64,000 nucleotides of DNA. It comes from JAGTVB01 sp049282355 (GTDB lineage: Bacteria > Pseudomonadota > Gammaproteobacteria > HK1). The first letter of the stretch is position 1, and each line of letters starts with the position of its first letter. Both the position numbers and the translations under genes were made by a program. Location of the stretch: contig JBAPTW010000008.1 in NCBI GenBank assembly GCA_049282355.1, positions 1-64,000 of the forward strand, given 5' to 3'. The notes beneath the pieces are model-generated. The model saw only the letters and a program-made list of their open reading frames with translations, had not been told where the DNA came from and made no database searches. Of this stretch, positions 9,142-18,977 are shown in pieces.

Positions 9142-10059
9142 ATGACAATGCCCAAAACTAGCCGCACGCGCCCCCGCCGCAGCGTCCTTTACATGCCGGG
9201 CTCCAACGCCCGCGCCTTAGAAAAAGGCAAGAGCCTGCTCGCCGACGCACTCATTCTGGACCTTGAAGACGCGGTTGCTCCAGACGCCAAAGAAAAAGCC
9301 CGTCACCAGGTCTGCGAAGCAGTCAAAGCCGGAGGGTATGGACTCCGGGAGCTCGTTATTCGCGTCAATGGACTGGCAACCCCCTGGGGCTATGGGGATA
9401 TCGCCGCCGCTGCCACCTCCGGTGCCGACGCCATCTTGCTTCCAAAGGTGGAAAGCGCCGATGCCATTCGACAACTGCAAAACATCATGGAACTCAACGG
9501 CGCCCCCGACGAAATGGCTATTTGGGCCATGATGGAAACGCCGCGCAGTATCTTACGTGCGCAAATGATCGCAGAGGCTTCGACGCGGGTCCAGTGTCTG
9601 GTCATGGGAACCTCTGATCTCGCCAAAGATCTCGACTGCGCTCATACCAGCGAGCGATTACCGATGATCACCTCCCTCGGCATGTGCCTGCTCGTGGCCC
9701 GCTCGGCGGGTATCGCGATACTCGATGGCGTCTATCTGGACCTCAACGATGACGAAGGCTTCGAGTACGCCTGCCGACAAGGCAGAGAGTTCGGTTTTGA
9801 CGGCAAAACGCTCATCCATCCGAAAACGATTGAGCCTGCAAACCGTGTCTTTACGCCCTCCCCGAAGGATGTGGATTGGTCGCGCAAGATCATCAAGGCC
9901 TATCAGACCGCCTTGGCCGAAGGCAAGGGGGTGGCGGTGGTGGACGGCATGCTGGTCGAGAACCTGCACGTCGAAAGCGCCCAGCGTGTGGTCAGCATGG
10001 CCGAGGCCATCGCGGCAATGGAGGCCTCGAACCAAGAACGGGAACCGATGACCGATTAG
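9142..10059 (+). CDS. CitE-like HpcH/HpaI family lyase (malyl- or citramalyl-CoA type)
   Basis: A 305-residue single-domain TIM-barrel protein of the CitE family. Landmarks: RSVLYMPGSNARALEK at the N-terminus, LEDAVAPDAK, VIRVNG (Arg74), the metal ligands Glu132 in AMMETPRS and Asp159 in GTSDLAKD, and DGKTLIHPKTIEP. Family members cleave or form C-C bonds in CoA thioesters such as (S)-citramalyl-CoA or malyl-CoA, or hydrolyse malyl-CoA. It lies between glcF and the mct-meh genes, so citramalyl-CoA cleavage to acetyl-CoA and pyruvate is a reasonable guess, but a malyl-CoA thioesterase role cannot be excluded. ATG 9148 may be the true start because GAGGAAA is better spaced for it than for 9142. 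Confidence 0.85.
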   Translation: MTMPKTSRTRPRRSVLYMPGSNARALEKGKSLLADALILDLEDAVAPDAKEKARHQVCEAVKAGGYGLRELVIRVNGLATPWGYGDIAAAATSGADAILLPKVESADAIRQLQNIMELNGAPDEMAIWAMMETPRSILRAQMIAEASTRVQCLVMGTSDLAKDLDCAHTSERLPMITSLGMCLLVARSAGIAILDGVYLDLNDDEGFEYACRQGREFGFDGKTLIHPKTIEPANRVFTPSPKDVDWSRKIIKAYQTALAEGKGVAVVDGMLVENLHVESAQRVVSMAEAIAAMEASNQEREPMTD

Positions 10060-10117
10060 GAAGCTAGCTCAACAAACACCTCACGACGTGCTTAAAACAG
10101 CCTTCAGGAATTAACGA

Positions 10118-10972
10118 TCAATCCGCCAGCGTCGCCGTTGCTTTCATCGTTATCTTGCCGTCCGGCCCCTGGGCCTCGAGCTCGATGGTGCCGGACGATG
10201 CCGGTATGCCAACGAGGCGATAGGCGGCCAAATCAAAAAGCGGCGCCTGGCCGCGAAAGGAAAAGCTCGCGACCGTCCGCGTCGCGTTATGACGCACCAG
10301 CTCCATGAGCTGTATGGCGGTTAAAGGACCGTGCACCACCAGCCCCGGATAGCCCTCTTCAGCGGTCGCGTAGGGCCGATCGTAATGAATGCGGTGGGCG
10401 TTAAACGTGAGCGCCGAAAAACGAAATAACAACACCGGGTCAGGGGTAACGATCTTCGTCCAGGCGCTCTCAGGCACACTTGGCCAGTCCGCGGGGCGGG
10501 GCGCGGCCACCGCAGCCCCGGGTTCGCGGTAGACGATATCTTGCTGTTCTTCCACGCAGAGGCGATGCTGCTGACTGATTCGATAACGCACGGTAATGAA
10601 TACGAGGTGACCGCTCTTACCCTGTTTCTCAGTGACATTGAGCACTGTGCCCTCGCGTACAGCGGGCTGACCCATTCGCAGCGGCGAATGGAATTGGGTG
10701 CGAGCGCCTGCAAACATTCGTCGCGGCAGCGCCACCGGCGGTAGAAATCCGCCACGGCGCGGATGGCCGTCGGGGCCGAGGCCCGACTGCGCCACCCGGG
10801 GCAAGAAATACAGCCAATGCCACAGCGGCGGCAAAGCGTCACCGGTTTGAAACCGGCTTTGCTGATCATCCAGAGTGGCGGCAAGGCCCTGCGCCGGAGT
10901 TAATACGATGTCCTCTTCCAAGCGCTCGCTCGAGCCAGTCCAGTCGGCGTAGCGTTGCTGCTTCATTGCCAT
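10118..10972 (-). CDS. meh: Mesaconyl-C4-CoA hydratase (Meh)
   Basis: A 284-residue hot-dog-fold protein. An FAS1-like dehydratase N-terminal half contains LPPLWHWLYFLP and GPDGHPRRGGFLPPV; a MaoC-like second half contains FSALTFNAHRIHYDRPYA and GLVVHGPLTA, the hydratase active-site region with its Asn-X-His. Length and motifs fit Chloroflexus Meh, which adds water to mesaconyl-C4-CoA to give (S)-citramalyl-CoA in the second cycle of the 3-hydroxypropionate bi-cycle. The start is ATG at 10972 behind GAGGAG; a TTG one codon earlier is less likely. It follows mct by 16 bases and is surely co-transcribed with it. The same family includes itaconyl-CoA and other enoyl hydratases; the neighbours decide in favour of Meh. 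Confidence 0.88.
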   Translation of the reverse strand: MAMKQQRYADWTGSSERLEEDIVLTPAQGLAATLDDQQSRFQTGDALPPLWHWLYFLPRVAQSGLGPDGHPRRGGFLPPVALPRRMFAGARTQFHSPLRMGQPAVREGTVLNVTEKQGKSGHLVFITVRYRISQQHRLCVEEQQDIVYREPGAAVAAPRPADWPSVPESAWTKIVTPDPVLLFRFSALTFNAHRIHYDRPYATAEEGYPGLVVHGPLTAIQLMELVRHNATRTVASFSFRGQAPLFDLAAYRLVGIPASSGTIELEAQGPDGKITMKATATLAD

Positions 10973-10988
10973 CAACTCCTCTTACAGC

Positions 10989-12221
10989 TTACAGCTCCAC
11001 CGGTCCAGCCACGATCTTGCGATCGCGCAGGCGCCCGATCTCGGCGTCGCTCAAACCCATTACGTCCGCTAACACCTGATCCGTGTGTTCCCCGAGAATG
11101 GGCGCTCGGCGCGCCGGCTCGCGCGTTGAAGCAGCAAATTCCAGCGGTGAGCCCGGCACCAAGTATCTGCCAATACCGGGTTGCTCCACTTCAGAAAACA
11201 TGGGATTCGCGATCGAGCAACGGGGATCTTCCTCAACCATTTGGAGAAAGGTCTGGTAGGGACCCCAACAGACCCCCGTGCTCTCGAACGCTTCTCGAAT
11301 TTGCGCCAGGGTACGCTCGGCACACCAAGGTGCAAGTACGGCAGAAATGGCATCTCGCGCGCGAAAACGATCGCCCTCCAGGTTCAGATCCACGTCCAGC
11401 AACGGCTCGATCATGGCGAAGCGATGGCCAAGCCCCGTTGCTCTACTGAGCTCGTCCCATTGACGCTTGGTGATAGCGGCAATGTAGATCAGACGATGAT
11501 CTTTGCTCTCGAACTCTCGACCGTAGGCGCCATAGAGGTAGTTGCCAAAGGAGGGGCGGTTCTGGTGGCTGAGCTGCACCTCGCCAATGTAACCGAGATT
11601 GCCGACCATCGCCATGGCAATGTCTGAGAGTGCCAGCTTCACGAACTGACCCTCGCCGGTCAGCCGTCGGTAACGCTCAGCAGCGAGTAAGCCAAGCGCC
11701 ACGTTGATGCCGGCCACAGCATCCCACACAGGAAAGACATGATTAACCGGGTTAACCGGCACATCGCTATGCATCGGGCCGGTGACAAAGGGTATTCCTA
11801 CGGCACAGTTGACGGTGTAGTCGACGGCCGAGCTGCCGTCTGGGTTTCCAAGCAAATTCACCATGATGAGATCCGAGCGCTGCTTCGCCAGCGCCTCGTA
11901 ACTCATCCAGCCTCTAGCCGGGAAATTGGTGATGAACAGGCCATTTCCCGGCCCCGGGGCAGTGATGAGATTGACCACCAACTCGCGCCCTTCTGGGCTA
12001 CGGGTATCGATCGCAATCGAGCGCTTGCCCTTATTCAGCCCGACCCAGTAAAGGCTCTTGCCGTTTTCCGTGAGCGGCCAGCGGCGAGCATCGATTCCGC
12101 CGCCGATGGGATCGAAGCGGATCACATCGGCTCCAAGCTGTGCGAGCGTGGTCCCGCCGAGCGGCACCGCCACGAACGCCGATCCCTCCACTACCCGCAG
12201 TCCTTTCAGGATCTGATTCAT
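10989..12221 (-). CDS. mct: Mesaconyl-CoA C1-C4 CoA transferase (Mct)
   Basis: A 410-residue class III (CaiB/Frc) CoA-transferase. The N-terminus LRVVEGSAFVAVPLGG and the segments GLFITNFPARGWMSYEAL and PGIGRYLVPGSPLEF match what is remembered of Chloroflexus Mct rather than generic CaiB proteins. The likely catalytic aspartate is Asp167 in FPVWDAVAG. Mct moves CoA within mesaconyl-CoA from C1 to C4, an intramolecular transfer unique to the glyoxylate-assimilating cycle. The start ATG is preceded by GGGGGTG. It is first in a mct-meh operon that diverges from smtAB across 270 bases. Confidence 0.9.
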   Translation of the reverse strand: MNQILKGLRVVEGSAFVAVPLGGTTLAQLGADVIRFDPIGGGIDARRWPLTENGKSLYWVGLNKGKRSIAIDTRSPEGRELVVNLITAPGPGNGLFITNFPARGWMSYEALAKQRSDLIMVNLLGNPDGSSAVDYTVNCAVGIPFVTGPMHSDVPVNPVNHVFPVWDAVAGINVALGLLAAERYRRLTGEGQFVKLALSDIAMAMVGNLGYIGEVQLSHQNRPSFGNYLYGAYGREFESKDHRLIYIAAITKRQWDELSRATGLGHRFAMIEPLLDVDLNLEGDRFRARDAISAVLAPWCAERTLAQIREAFESTGVCWGPYQTFLQMVEEDPRCSIANPMFSEVEQPGIGRYLVPGSPLEFAASTREPARRAPILGEHTDQVLADVMGLSDAEIGRLRDRKIVAGPVEL

Positions 12222-12491
12222 TCAACACCCCCTTGTGTGGCACAGCATCGTCTATATTCTTGTTGATGTCCAACTGCCACACGGGGCAGCAGACGAGACC
12301 AGAATTATATCGATCGTGAGACGAAATTATGCTAGCGTCACGTAAATCTATAACGCAACCCACGCGGATGAAAACCTCCCGGCCACCTTTGAGCCGGTAG
12401 CGACAGCCAGTGGCTGAACAAGGTGATTGCCTGTCAACGTGACCGGTGGATCCGCGGAGGAATTGGCAAGAACAACGAATGGGGGAGGCGA
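12222..12491. promoter_or_regulatory. Divergent promoter region of mct-meh and smtAB
   Basis: 270 bases between the starts of two divergent operons that belong to one pathway; promoters for both must lie here. No clear operator palindrome was identified by eye. The only strong signal is the GGGGGAGGCG Shine-Dalgarno before the smtA ATG. Confidence 0.5.
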
Positions 12492-13808
12492 ATGACAGAT
12501 ACTAGGGAGAAACCGAAGGCGCCGGATCAACGCCCAGCGAGCGCCCCTGAAAAACCCGATAAGGAGCAAAAAAAGGAAGCCAGCCCAGAACCACAAAAGG
12601 CGCCATCCGCGCTACCCTTGGAAGGGGTTCGCGTCGTCGACGTGGGCACCTTTCTCGCCGGGCCCTACGCGGCGACCATCATGGCTGAATTCGGGGCTGA
12701 CGTGTACAAGGTCGAGCACCCGCTGGCCGGCGATCCGTTCCGCAAGCTCGGCACCCCCACCAACCGCGCCGATTCGACGCTGGCCTGGCTCAGTGAAGCG
12801 CGTAACCGTAAATCTGTCACCATCAACTTGCGTGTTCCCAAAGGCGCGGAGCTATTCCGCAAGCTGGTTGCGAAGTGTGATGTGCTGGTGGAAAATTTCC
12901 GCCCCGGTACGCTAGAAAGCTGGGGGGTCGGCTGGGATATGCTGCGCAAGGACAATCCTGGATTGGTGATGCTGCGCGTCACGGGATACGGGCAGACGGG
13001 TCCTTACCGTTACCGCCGCGGTTTCGCACACCTTGCCCATGCTTTCGGTGGGCTCGCCTATCTTTCCGGCTTCCCCGGACAAACGCCGGTGGTGCCCGGC
13101 CCCAATCCCTTGGGAGACTACATGGTGAGCCTCTACGGGGTCATTGGCGTCATGCTCGCATTACGCTATCGCGAACAAACGGGACAGGGGCAGTACATCG
13201 ACATCGGCAGCTATGAGGCCGTGTTTCGGCAGCTGGATGAAATCGCCACCGCCTATGGCCTGTATGGCAAGATCCGTGAGCGGGAAGGGTCCGGCACCGT
13301 TATCGCCTGCCCCCACGGCCATTTCCGCACCAAAGACAACAAATGGGTAGCGATCGCCTGCACCAATGACAAAATGTTCGCCCGCCTCGCCGAAGATGCG
13401 ATGAAGCGCCCCGAGCTCGCCGCCGAGGGAACCTACGGACGCAAGGAAAAGCGGCTTGCCGCCCGGGAGGCGGTGGATGGCATCGTTACGGAGTGGGTGG
13501 GGTCGCTGACCCGGGACGAGGTTATGGCGAAGTGTTTGGAGGCACAAGTGCCGATCGGACCGTTGAACAGTGTGGCCGATATCTTCGCCGATCCCCACTA
13601 CAAAGCGCGCGGCAACCTGGTCACCGTGAACGATCCGGATGTGGGTGAAATCGTCGTGCCGGGCGTTTTCCCCACTCTATCGGCAACCCCCGGACGGGTT
13701 ACCAACCTCGGACCACCACTGGGAAACGCCACAGACCAAGTGCTCGGCGAACTGCTGCAGCTTTCTGCAACGGAACTCTCGCAGCTGCGCAAAAATCGCA
13801 TCATCTAG
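12492..13808 (+). CDS. smtA: Succinyl-CoA:malate CoA transferase subunit (SmtA-like)
   Basis: A class III CoA-transferase of 438 residues. The start is ATG 12492 because GGGGGAGG sits just upstream; an upstream GTG at 12423 is in frame but has no such site. Residues 1-40 form an unusual Pro/Lys/Glu-rich hydrophilic tail; the catalytic domain starts at LPLEGVRVVDVGTFLAGPYA. Other marks are VENFRPGTLESWG and the likely catalytic Asp209 in NPLGDY. With the next gene, 45-50% similar by eye, it would form the two-subunit enzyme that transfers CoA from succinyl-CoA to L-malate, giving malyl-CoA. Which of the two genes is alpha and which beta is not certain from sequence alone. Confidence 0.8.
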   Translation: MTDTREKPKAPDQRPASAPEKPDKEQKKEASPEPQKAPSALPLEGVRVVDVGTFLAGPYAATIMAEFGADVYKVEHPLAGDPFRKLGTPTNRADSTLAWLSEARNRKSVTINLRVPKGAELFRKLVAKCDVLVENFRPGTLESWGVGWDMLRKDNPGLVMLRVTGYGQTGPYRYRRGFAHLAHAFGGLAYLSGFPGQTPVVPGPNPLGDYMVSLYGVIGVMLALRYREQTGQGQYIDIGSYEAVFRQLDEIATAYGLYGKIREREGSGTVIACPHGHFRTKDNKWVAIACTNDKMFARLAEDAMKRPELAAEGTYGRKEKRLAAREAVDGIVTEWVGSLTRDEVMAKCLEAQVPIGPLNSVADIFADPHYKARGNLVTVNDPDVGEIVVPGVFPTLSATPGRVTNLGPPLGNATDQVLGELLQLSATELSQLRKNRII

Positions 13809-13899
13809 CGGGGTTTCGGCCATCGCGCTGATCCAAACAGCGGCTCGCCGGGGCAAAACTCGACATAAGCATGACCTGACTGCATAAAAGGGAGGATCG

Positions 13900-15129
13900 A
13901 TGCCACAAGAGGCCAACAAAGAACTGCAACCGAAGCGCCCGCTAACGGGGGTTCGCGTCATTGATGTGGCAACCTTCATCGCCGCGCCCTACGCCGCCGG
14001 TATTCTCAGTGAGTTCGGGGCAGAAGTCATTAAGGTCGAACACCCCATCGGTGGCGATCCCTGCCGTAATTTTGGTACCGGGACCCCTCGCGGTGATACC
14101 CTTGCCTGGCTGAGCGAGGCACGCAACAAGAAATCTGTCACGGTGGATCTTCGCTCGCCAGAGGGCGCCGATATTTTCAAGCGTCTCGTCGCCGAATCCG
14201 ACATTCTGTGCGAGAACTTCCGTCCCGGTACACTGGAAAAGTGGGGACTCGGCTGGAAAGTCCTGCATGAGGTCAATCCAGGCTTGGTGATGCTTCGCAT
14301 CTCCGGCTACGGCCAAAACGGGCCCTATCGCGACCGGCCAGGCTTTGCGCGCATTGCCCATGCCGTCGGAGGACTCGCTTACCTTGCCGGAATGCCCCGA
14401 GAAACGCCGGTAACGCCGGGGTCGACGACGCTCGCCGATTACTTAACAGGACTCTACGGCGCCATTGGTATCCTCATGGCGCTTCGCCATAAGGAGAAGA
14501 CCGGCGAGGGCCAGTACATCGACGCGGCCCTTTATGAATCGGTCTTTCGACTGTCCGATGAGATGGTGCCGGCTTACGCCAAGTACGGGACGGTGCGCGA
14601 ACGCACCGGGGCACACAACCCCATCGCCTGTCCGCTCGGCAACTTCCGCACTAAAGACGACAAATGGGTCGCCTTTGCCTGCACCACTGATAAGCTGTTT
14701 GCCGCCCTCGCGGAGGCAATGGAACGCCCCGAGCTGGCCTCTCACGCCCTGTACGGCGAACATGGGAAACGGCTGGAAGCGCGCCATGAGGTCAACGAGG
14801 TGGTCAGTAACTGGTGCGGGGCGCTTACCCGCGATGAGATTCGGGAGCGCTGCAATGCAACCGGTGCTCCCTATGCACCGCTTGCTAACATCGCCGACAT
14901 CTTCTGTAACCGGCAGTTTCATGCCCGCCGAAATCTCATCGCTCTCGATGATGAGGATCTCGGAGAGACGGTTGTCGTGCCATCTGTCCTGCCGCGGCTC
15001 TCAGAAACCCCTGGGGAGATTAAATGGCTTGGCCCCCGGCTTGGTCAGCACACCGATGAAGTGCTGCAAGAGCTACTAGGGCTCTCAAAAGAGGACGTCA
15101 AGCACCTGCACGAGAAGAAAGTGATTTAG
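13900..15129 (+). CDS. smtB: Succinyl-CoA:malate CoA transferase subunit (SmtB-like)
   Basis: A 409-residue paralogue of the preceding gene without the N-terminal tail. It has VRVIDVATFIAAPYAAG, CENFRPGTLEKWGLGW and the likely catalytic Asp180 in TTLADY. GGGAGG lies 4 bases before the ATG. The paired paralogous class III transferases next to Mct and Meh mirror the Chloroflexus cluster, where SmtA and SmtB form a heteromer making (S)-malyl-CoA for Mcl. A 91-base gap separates it from smtA. After its TAG stop the same frame stays open into the ArnT-like gene; this is noted separately. Confidence 0.8.
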   Translation: MPQEANKELQPKRPLTGVRVIDVATFIAAPYAAGILSEFGAEVIKVEHPIGGDPCRNFGTGTPRGDTLAWLSEARNKKSVTVDLRSPEGADIFKRLVAESDILCENFRPGTLEKWGLGWKVLHEVNPGLVMLRISGYGQNGPYRDRPGFARIAHAVGGLAYLAGMPRETPVTPGSTTLADYLTGLYGAIGILMALRHKEKTGEGQYIDAALYESVFRLSDEMVPAYAKYGTVRERTGAHNPIACPLGNFRTKDDKWVAFACTTDKLFAALAEAMERPELASHALYGEHGKRLEARHEVNEVVSNWCGALTRDEIRERCNATGAPYAPLANIADIFCNRQFHARRNLIALDDEDLGETVVVPSVLPRLSETPGEIKWLGPRLGQHTDEVLQELLGLSKEDVKHLHEKKVI

Positions 15130-15252
15130 CGCACGTCGACGACGCTCGAAGAGAGTGCTGACAGGTCAGACGACGCGCCCACGGCTCAGAGCGACGAGGA
15201 AGAACTGTGGAGCGCGGGCGGCGCGGCCAAGGGGTATGAACCGGCGCCGCGC

Positions 15253-16869
15253 TTGGCCCATGCCCCACCTTGGCCGGCATTTGCCCCGAAGGTGGCGGGG
15301 GAAAGAGCCACCTCAGTGTTGAATAGCGCGGCTAACGGCGTATCAACGGCGAGTCGCCTTGTCTTTGTTCAACCTAACCGCAGATTTTTTCGCCATCTCT
15401 TGCTGCTTTTGGCGGCTGGTTTCATTCTGATCTTTTGGTTTGGGAACCGTGGCTTGAATGAGCCAGACGAAGGGCGTTACGCGCAAATTGCCCTTGAATT
15501 CCTAGAACCTCAAGCGGATTGGTGGGATCCGCGAATGTCGGATTTTGGCCATTACGACAAACCACCGCTCATCTACTGGCTCACCGCGCTGTCGTTTCAG
15601 TGGTTCGGGCTCAATGAATGGGCGGCGCGGGCCCCGTCGATGCTGGGTGCTTTTCTCGCCTTGGCCGGTCTAGGGTGGGCCGCTTTCCGATTGCGGGATT
15701 TCGAAACCGCCAAATGGTCGGTGCTCGTCTGCGCGACACTGGGTCAATTTTGGCTCTTGGCGCGGTTCTTGACTCCAGACATGCTATTGACCGGATGGTG
15801 CACGCTAGCCATCGGAGCGTGGGCGGAGTGTCGCCACCGAAATGGTGCTTGGGGCTTCTGGCTTCTCTCATTGGTTTTTTGGACGCTGGCGTTTTGGACC
15901 AAAGCAACGGCAGCCCTTGTGCCACTGTTTGGATTGGTCACCGGCGTTTGGATTTTAGATGACGTAGCCGGGAAGAAAGCCCTACGTCTTGGCATCCTGC
16001 TTCCTAGTATGTTGGTGCTTGGATCTCCCTGGTACCTACGGATGCTTCTCGAACATCCGGACCTTGTTAGCTTCTTTTTCCGACGGGAATTGGTGGGTCG
16101 GGTCATGGGGCACGTCGATGGACGACACGGCCCTATCTATTATTACCTCGCTCTAAGTCTGGTGGCTTGGTTGCCGTGGTGGCCGGTGGCGCTTTATTGG
16201 GCGGTACGCCGACAGCCGTCAATGCAACGGTGGATGGGAAATTGGTGGCAGACGGCCCGGGCCGCTGGCTGGGAAGGCTGGATTGTCATCGTGGGGCTGG
16301 TGGTGTTTTCTGCGATCTCTTCCAAGCTACCCACCTACACCCTTCCTCTCGCTCCCTGGATGTCCGTATTGCTGGCCCGCTCGCTTCTTGAATCCCGCGC
16401 TCAACTGCCACCCAAAACGTTTCGAAGAACCCTCATCGCAACAGGGGGCCTATTTTTTTCGGGGCTTCTGGCCGTCACGCTGCTCATTCCCCATTATGAA
16501 TCCCGACTCGGCGTAAACTCGAGCTTACGGTCGATAGCAAAACAGCTAATTGAGCGCGGCGCTCAGCTCGTTTACTTGGACCGTTACTGGCACGGAATGG
16601 AGTTCTATTTTGGCGAGCACGTGCGTTATGTCGTGCTCCATGAGCCGCGCGAAAGCAAAGACGATCGGGGATTTGATGACATCATCAACGACACCCACTT
16701 TTGCCGCCCGGAGCAATGGCGCCAAACACTGGATAACGATTCGCGAGCCGGAATCTGGGTGGTCCGTTTTCAGCGAGCAGCGGATTCGCCCTTCGATTCG
16801 CTCATTCGCTCTAGTCAAGTCATGGAAAAAGAGACGGTAGGGGATTTTCTGCTAGCACGAATTCGCTAG
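15253..16869 (+). CDS. ArnT-like glycosyltransferase (PMT_2 family), polytopic
   Basis: A polytopic membrane protein of up to 538 residues. After an N-terminal tail the first membrane helix is at LLLLLAAGFILIFWFG, followed by GLNEPDEGRYAQIALEF, the acidic loop (Asp-Glu) that binds metal and lipid-linked sugar in ArnT/PMT enzymes. About ten more membrane helices follow, ending with a small periplasmic C-terminal domain. Such enzymes transfer sugars from undecaprenyl phosphate to lipid A or other periplasmic acceptors. The first canonical start is TTG 15253; GTG 15316, behind GGGGGAAAG, is the better candidate. It overlaps the stop of the convergent RND pump gene by 4 bases. The exact acceptor is unknown. 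Confidence 0.82.
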   Translation: MAHAPPWPAFAPKVAGERATSVLNSAANGVSTASRLVFVQPNRRFFRHLLLLLAAGFILIFWFGNRGLNEPDEGRYAQIALEFLEPQADWWDPRMSDFGHYDKPPLIYWLTALSFQWFGLNEWAARAPSMLGAFLALAGLGWAAFRLRDFETAKWSVLVCATLGQFWLLARFLTPDMLLTGWCTLAIGAWAECRHRNGAWGFWLLSLVFWTLAFWTKATAALVPLFGLVTGVWILDDVAGKKALRLGILLPSMLVLGSPWYLRMLLEHPDLVSFFFRRELVGRVMGHVDGRHGPIYYYLALSLVAWLPWWPVALYWAVRRQPSMQRWMGNWWQTARAAGWEGWIVIVGLVVFSAISSKLPTYTLPLAPWMSVLLARSLLESRAQLPPKTFRRTLIATGGLFFSGLLAVTLLIPHYESRLGVNSSLRSIAKQLIERGAQLVYLDRYWHGMEFYFGEHVRYVVLHEPRESKDDRGFDDIINDTHFCRPEQWRQTLDNDSRAGIWVVRFQRAADSPFDSLIRSSQVMEKETVGDFLLARIR

Positions 16870-18977
16870 GGGAGGACGTTTCGTTGCGGCGGCCGCCCTG
16901 CTCGAGAAAGCAAGCCGTAGAGCACAGGCATCACCATCAGTACCAGCGGCATCTGCACCAGCAGGCCGGAGATGATCGCCACCGCCAAAGGCTGTTGCAT
17001 CTGGGCTCCCTGACCCAGCGCCAATGCCAGTGGCATGAGCGCTAACATCGCCGCCAGGGTGGTCATGCTGATGGGACGCAGGCGGTTGACACCGGCCTGA
17101 ATTAGGGCATCGCGCTGGTCCATGCCCGCGCGCAGCAACTCGTGATATTCCGAGAAAAAAAAGACAGATACCTCGGTGACAATGCCCACGATCATGGTCA
17201 TGCCCATCATGGCGGTGATGTTCAGCTCGAGGCCGGCCAGCCACAGCCCCGTAAAGATGGCCGCCAAGGCGAGCAGGGGCGAGATCAAAACCGCAATCGC
17301 TGCAGCGAACTCCTCATAGAGAAACAGTAACAGCAAAAACACCAGCGCTAGCGCGGCGGCGAACACCGCGGTGAGGCCTCGGAAAGCGATTTGCTGCTGC
17401 TTATAGAGGCCACCCAGCTCATAGTACATGTCCGCCGGCATCATGCCGGCCCTCAACAAAGTCTTTTCCACGTCCCGGATGGTCGAGCCCAGGTCGCGGC
17501 CGCTGATGCGACCGGTCACCGCCACCATGGGTTTGAGATTGTCGCGGGTGATCTGGGGCTGACCCGCTTCGATGCCCAGGTGCGCGACGCGACGCAGCGG
17601 AAACCGGTGCCCATCCGTTGCGCGCAGCCAGATCTTGTTGAAGGCGTCGATTCTGTCCCGATCACTCGGAGGCACCCAGACACGCACCCCGACAAGCTTG
17701 ATGTTTTCCTGAATCTGCGTGGTCACGAGCCCCGTGAACCACGCGTTGAGCTGTTGGGTGACGAGATCGGGATCGATGCTTTCCAGGGCGGCCTTGTCTC
17801 GGTCCACGATGACGTTGACGGCATCACCAGCCAGCACGATGCCGTCGCGGACATCGACGACGCCGGGGATCCCGCCCACGGCATTGGCAACGCGGTGGGC
17901 CGTGGCCAGCAACTCGGCCGGCCTATCCCCATAGAGCTTGATCTCGATTGGCTGAGGCACGGCGGTGAGGTCACCGATGAGGTCTTCCATCAACAGGGCC
18001 ATTTCCACCTCGAGTCCGGGCACCTGGGACTCGATCTGCCGGCGGACATCGTCCATGACCGTGTCGATGGCGGGGCGGGGAAAGCGTTTGAGGCGGACAA
18101 AGAAATCCCCTTCGTTAGCCTCTGTGATCCCGCCGCCGAGTGCCGCGCCGGTCCGCCGTGAGTAGGCTTGCACGGCAGGGTTTTGCTGCAGAATCTCCTC
18201 CACCTGTCTCAGCAGGCGGTCCGTCTCTGTCAGCGACGTACCGGCGGGCGCGCGATAATCGATAATGAAGCCGCCCTCGTCCATGTGGGGCATGAATCCA
18301 GAGCCAACCTGCCGGTAAGCAAGGGATCCCAGCAGAATCAGGGGAACGATGCCGATGACGAGCAGCCAGGGGGTGTCCAGCAGAGCCCGCATGTGGGCCT
18401 GGTAGCGCCGTTGCAGCCACCGGAACGCCGATCCGCTGTCTTCCCTCTCGGCATCCCGGGGATGCAGCAGGTGCTCGGCCAAGAGCGGGATGGCCAGCCA
18501 GGCCAGCAGGAAGGAAATGAACAGGCTGGCGGCCATTGTCAGCGACAGCGCCTTGAAGAAGGCGCCGGTCACCCCGCTTAGCAACGCCAGCGGTGCAAAG
18601 ATAATGATGGTGGCGGCGGACGATCCGGCCAGGGGCGCGGTAAACTCGATGGCTGCCTGGCGAATACTCAGGCCGATCGCCTGCTTGCGTTCCCGTAAGC
18701 GGCGGATGATGTGCTCCAGCATGACAATAGCGTCGTCCATGAGCAGACCGACGGCGGCCGCCATTCCACCCAGCGTCATGATGTTGAAGCTCATGTGCAG
18801 CACATCCAGCAACAGGATGGTACTGGCCAGCACCGACGGCACGACCAGGATCGCGATGAGGGTGATTTTCAGGCTGCGCAGAAAGGCCATCAGCACGACG
18901 GCCGCCAATGCCACACCGATGGCAATGGCGTCGCGAACACTCCCGGCCGATTCGGTAATCAGCTGACTCTGGTCATA
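16866..18977 (-). pseudogene. RND efflux permease, C-terminal part after amber stop
   Basis: This is 703 codons of the inner-membrane pump lying after an in-frame TAG at 18978-18980. Reading resumes as YDQSQLITESAGSVRDA, the conserved segment before transmembrane helix 2 of RND permeases, and continues through helices 2-6 (DDAIVMLEHIIRR in helix 4), the second periplasmic porter domain (SGFMPHMDEGGF) and helices 7-12, with MGMTMIVGIVTE and LRPISMTTLAA near the end. A GTG at 18914 could start a separate peptide but has no ribosome site. Read through, the pump would be 1,021 codons, full length for the family. A single nonsense change therefore breaks an otherwise intact gene, unless TAG is suppressed or is a sequencing error. 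Confidence 0.85.

Noticed and set aside
17391..18161. A 256-residue plus-strand frame rich in His, Asp and Gly across the RND pump.
   Set aside because: It lies opposite conserved RND porter sequence and has the composition of an antisense frame.
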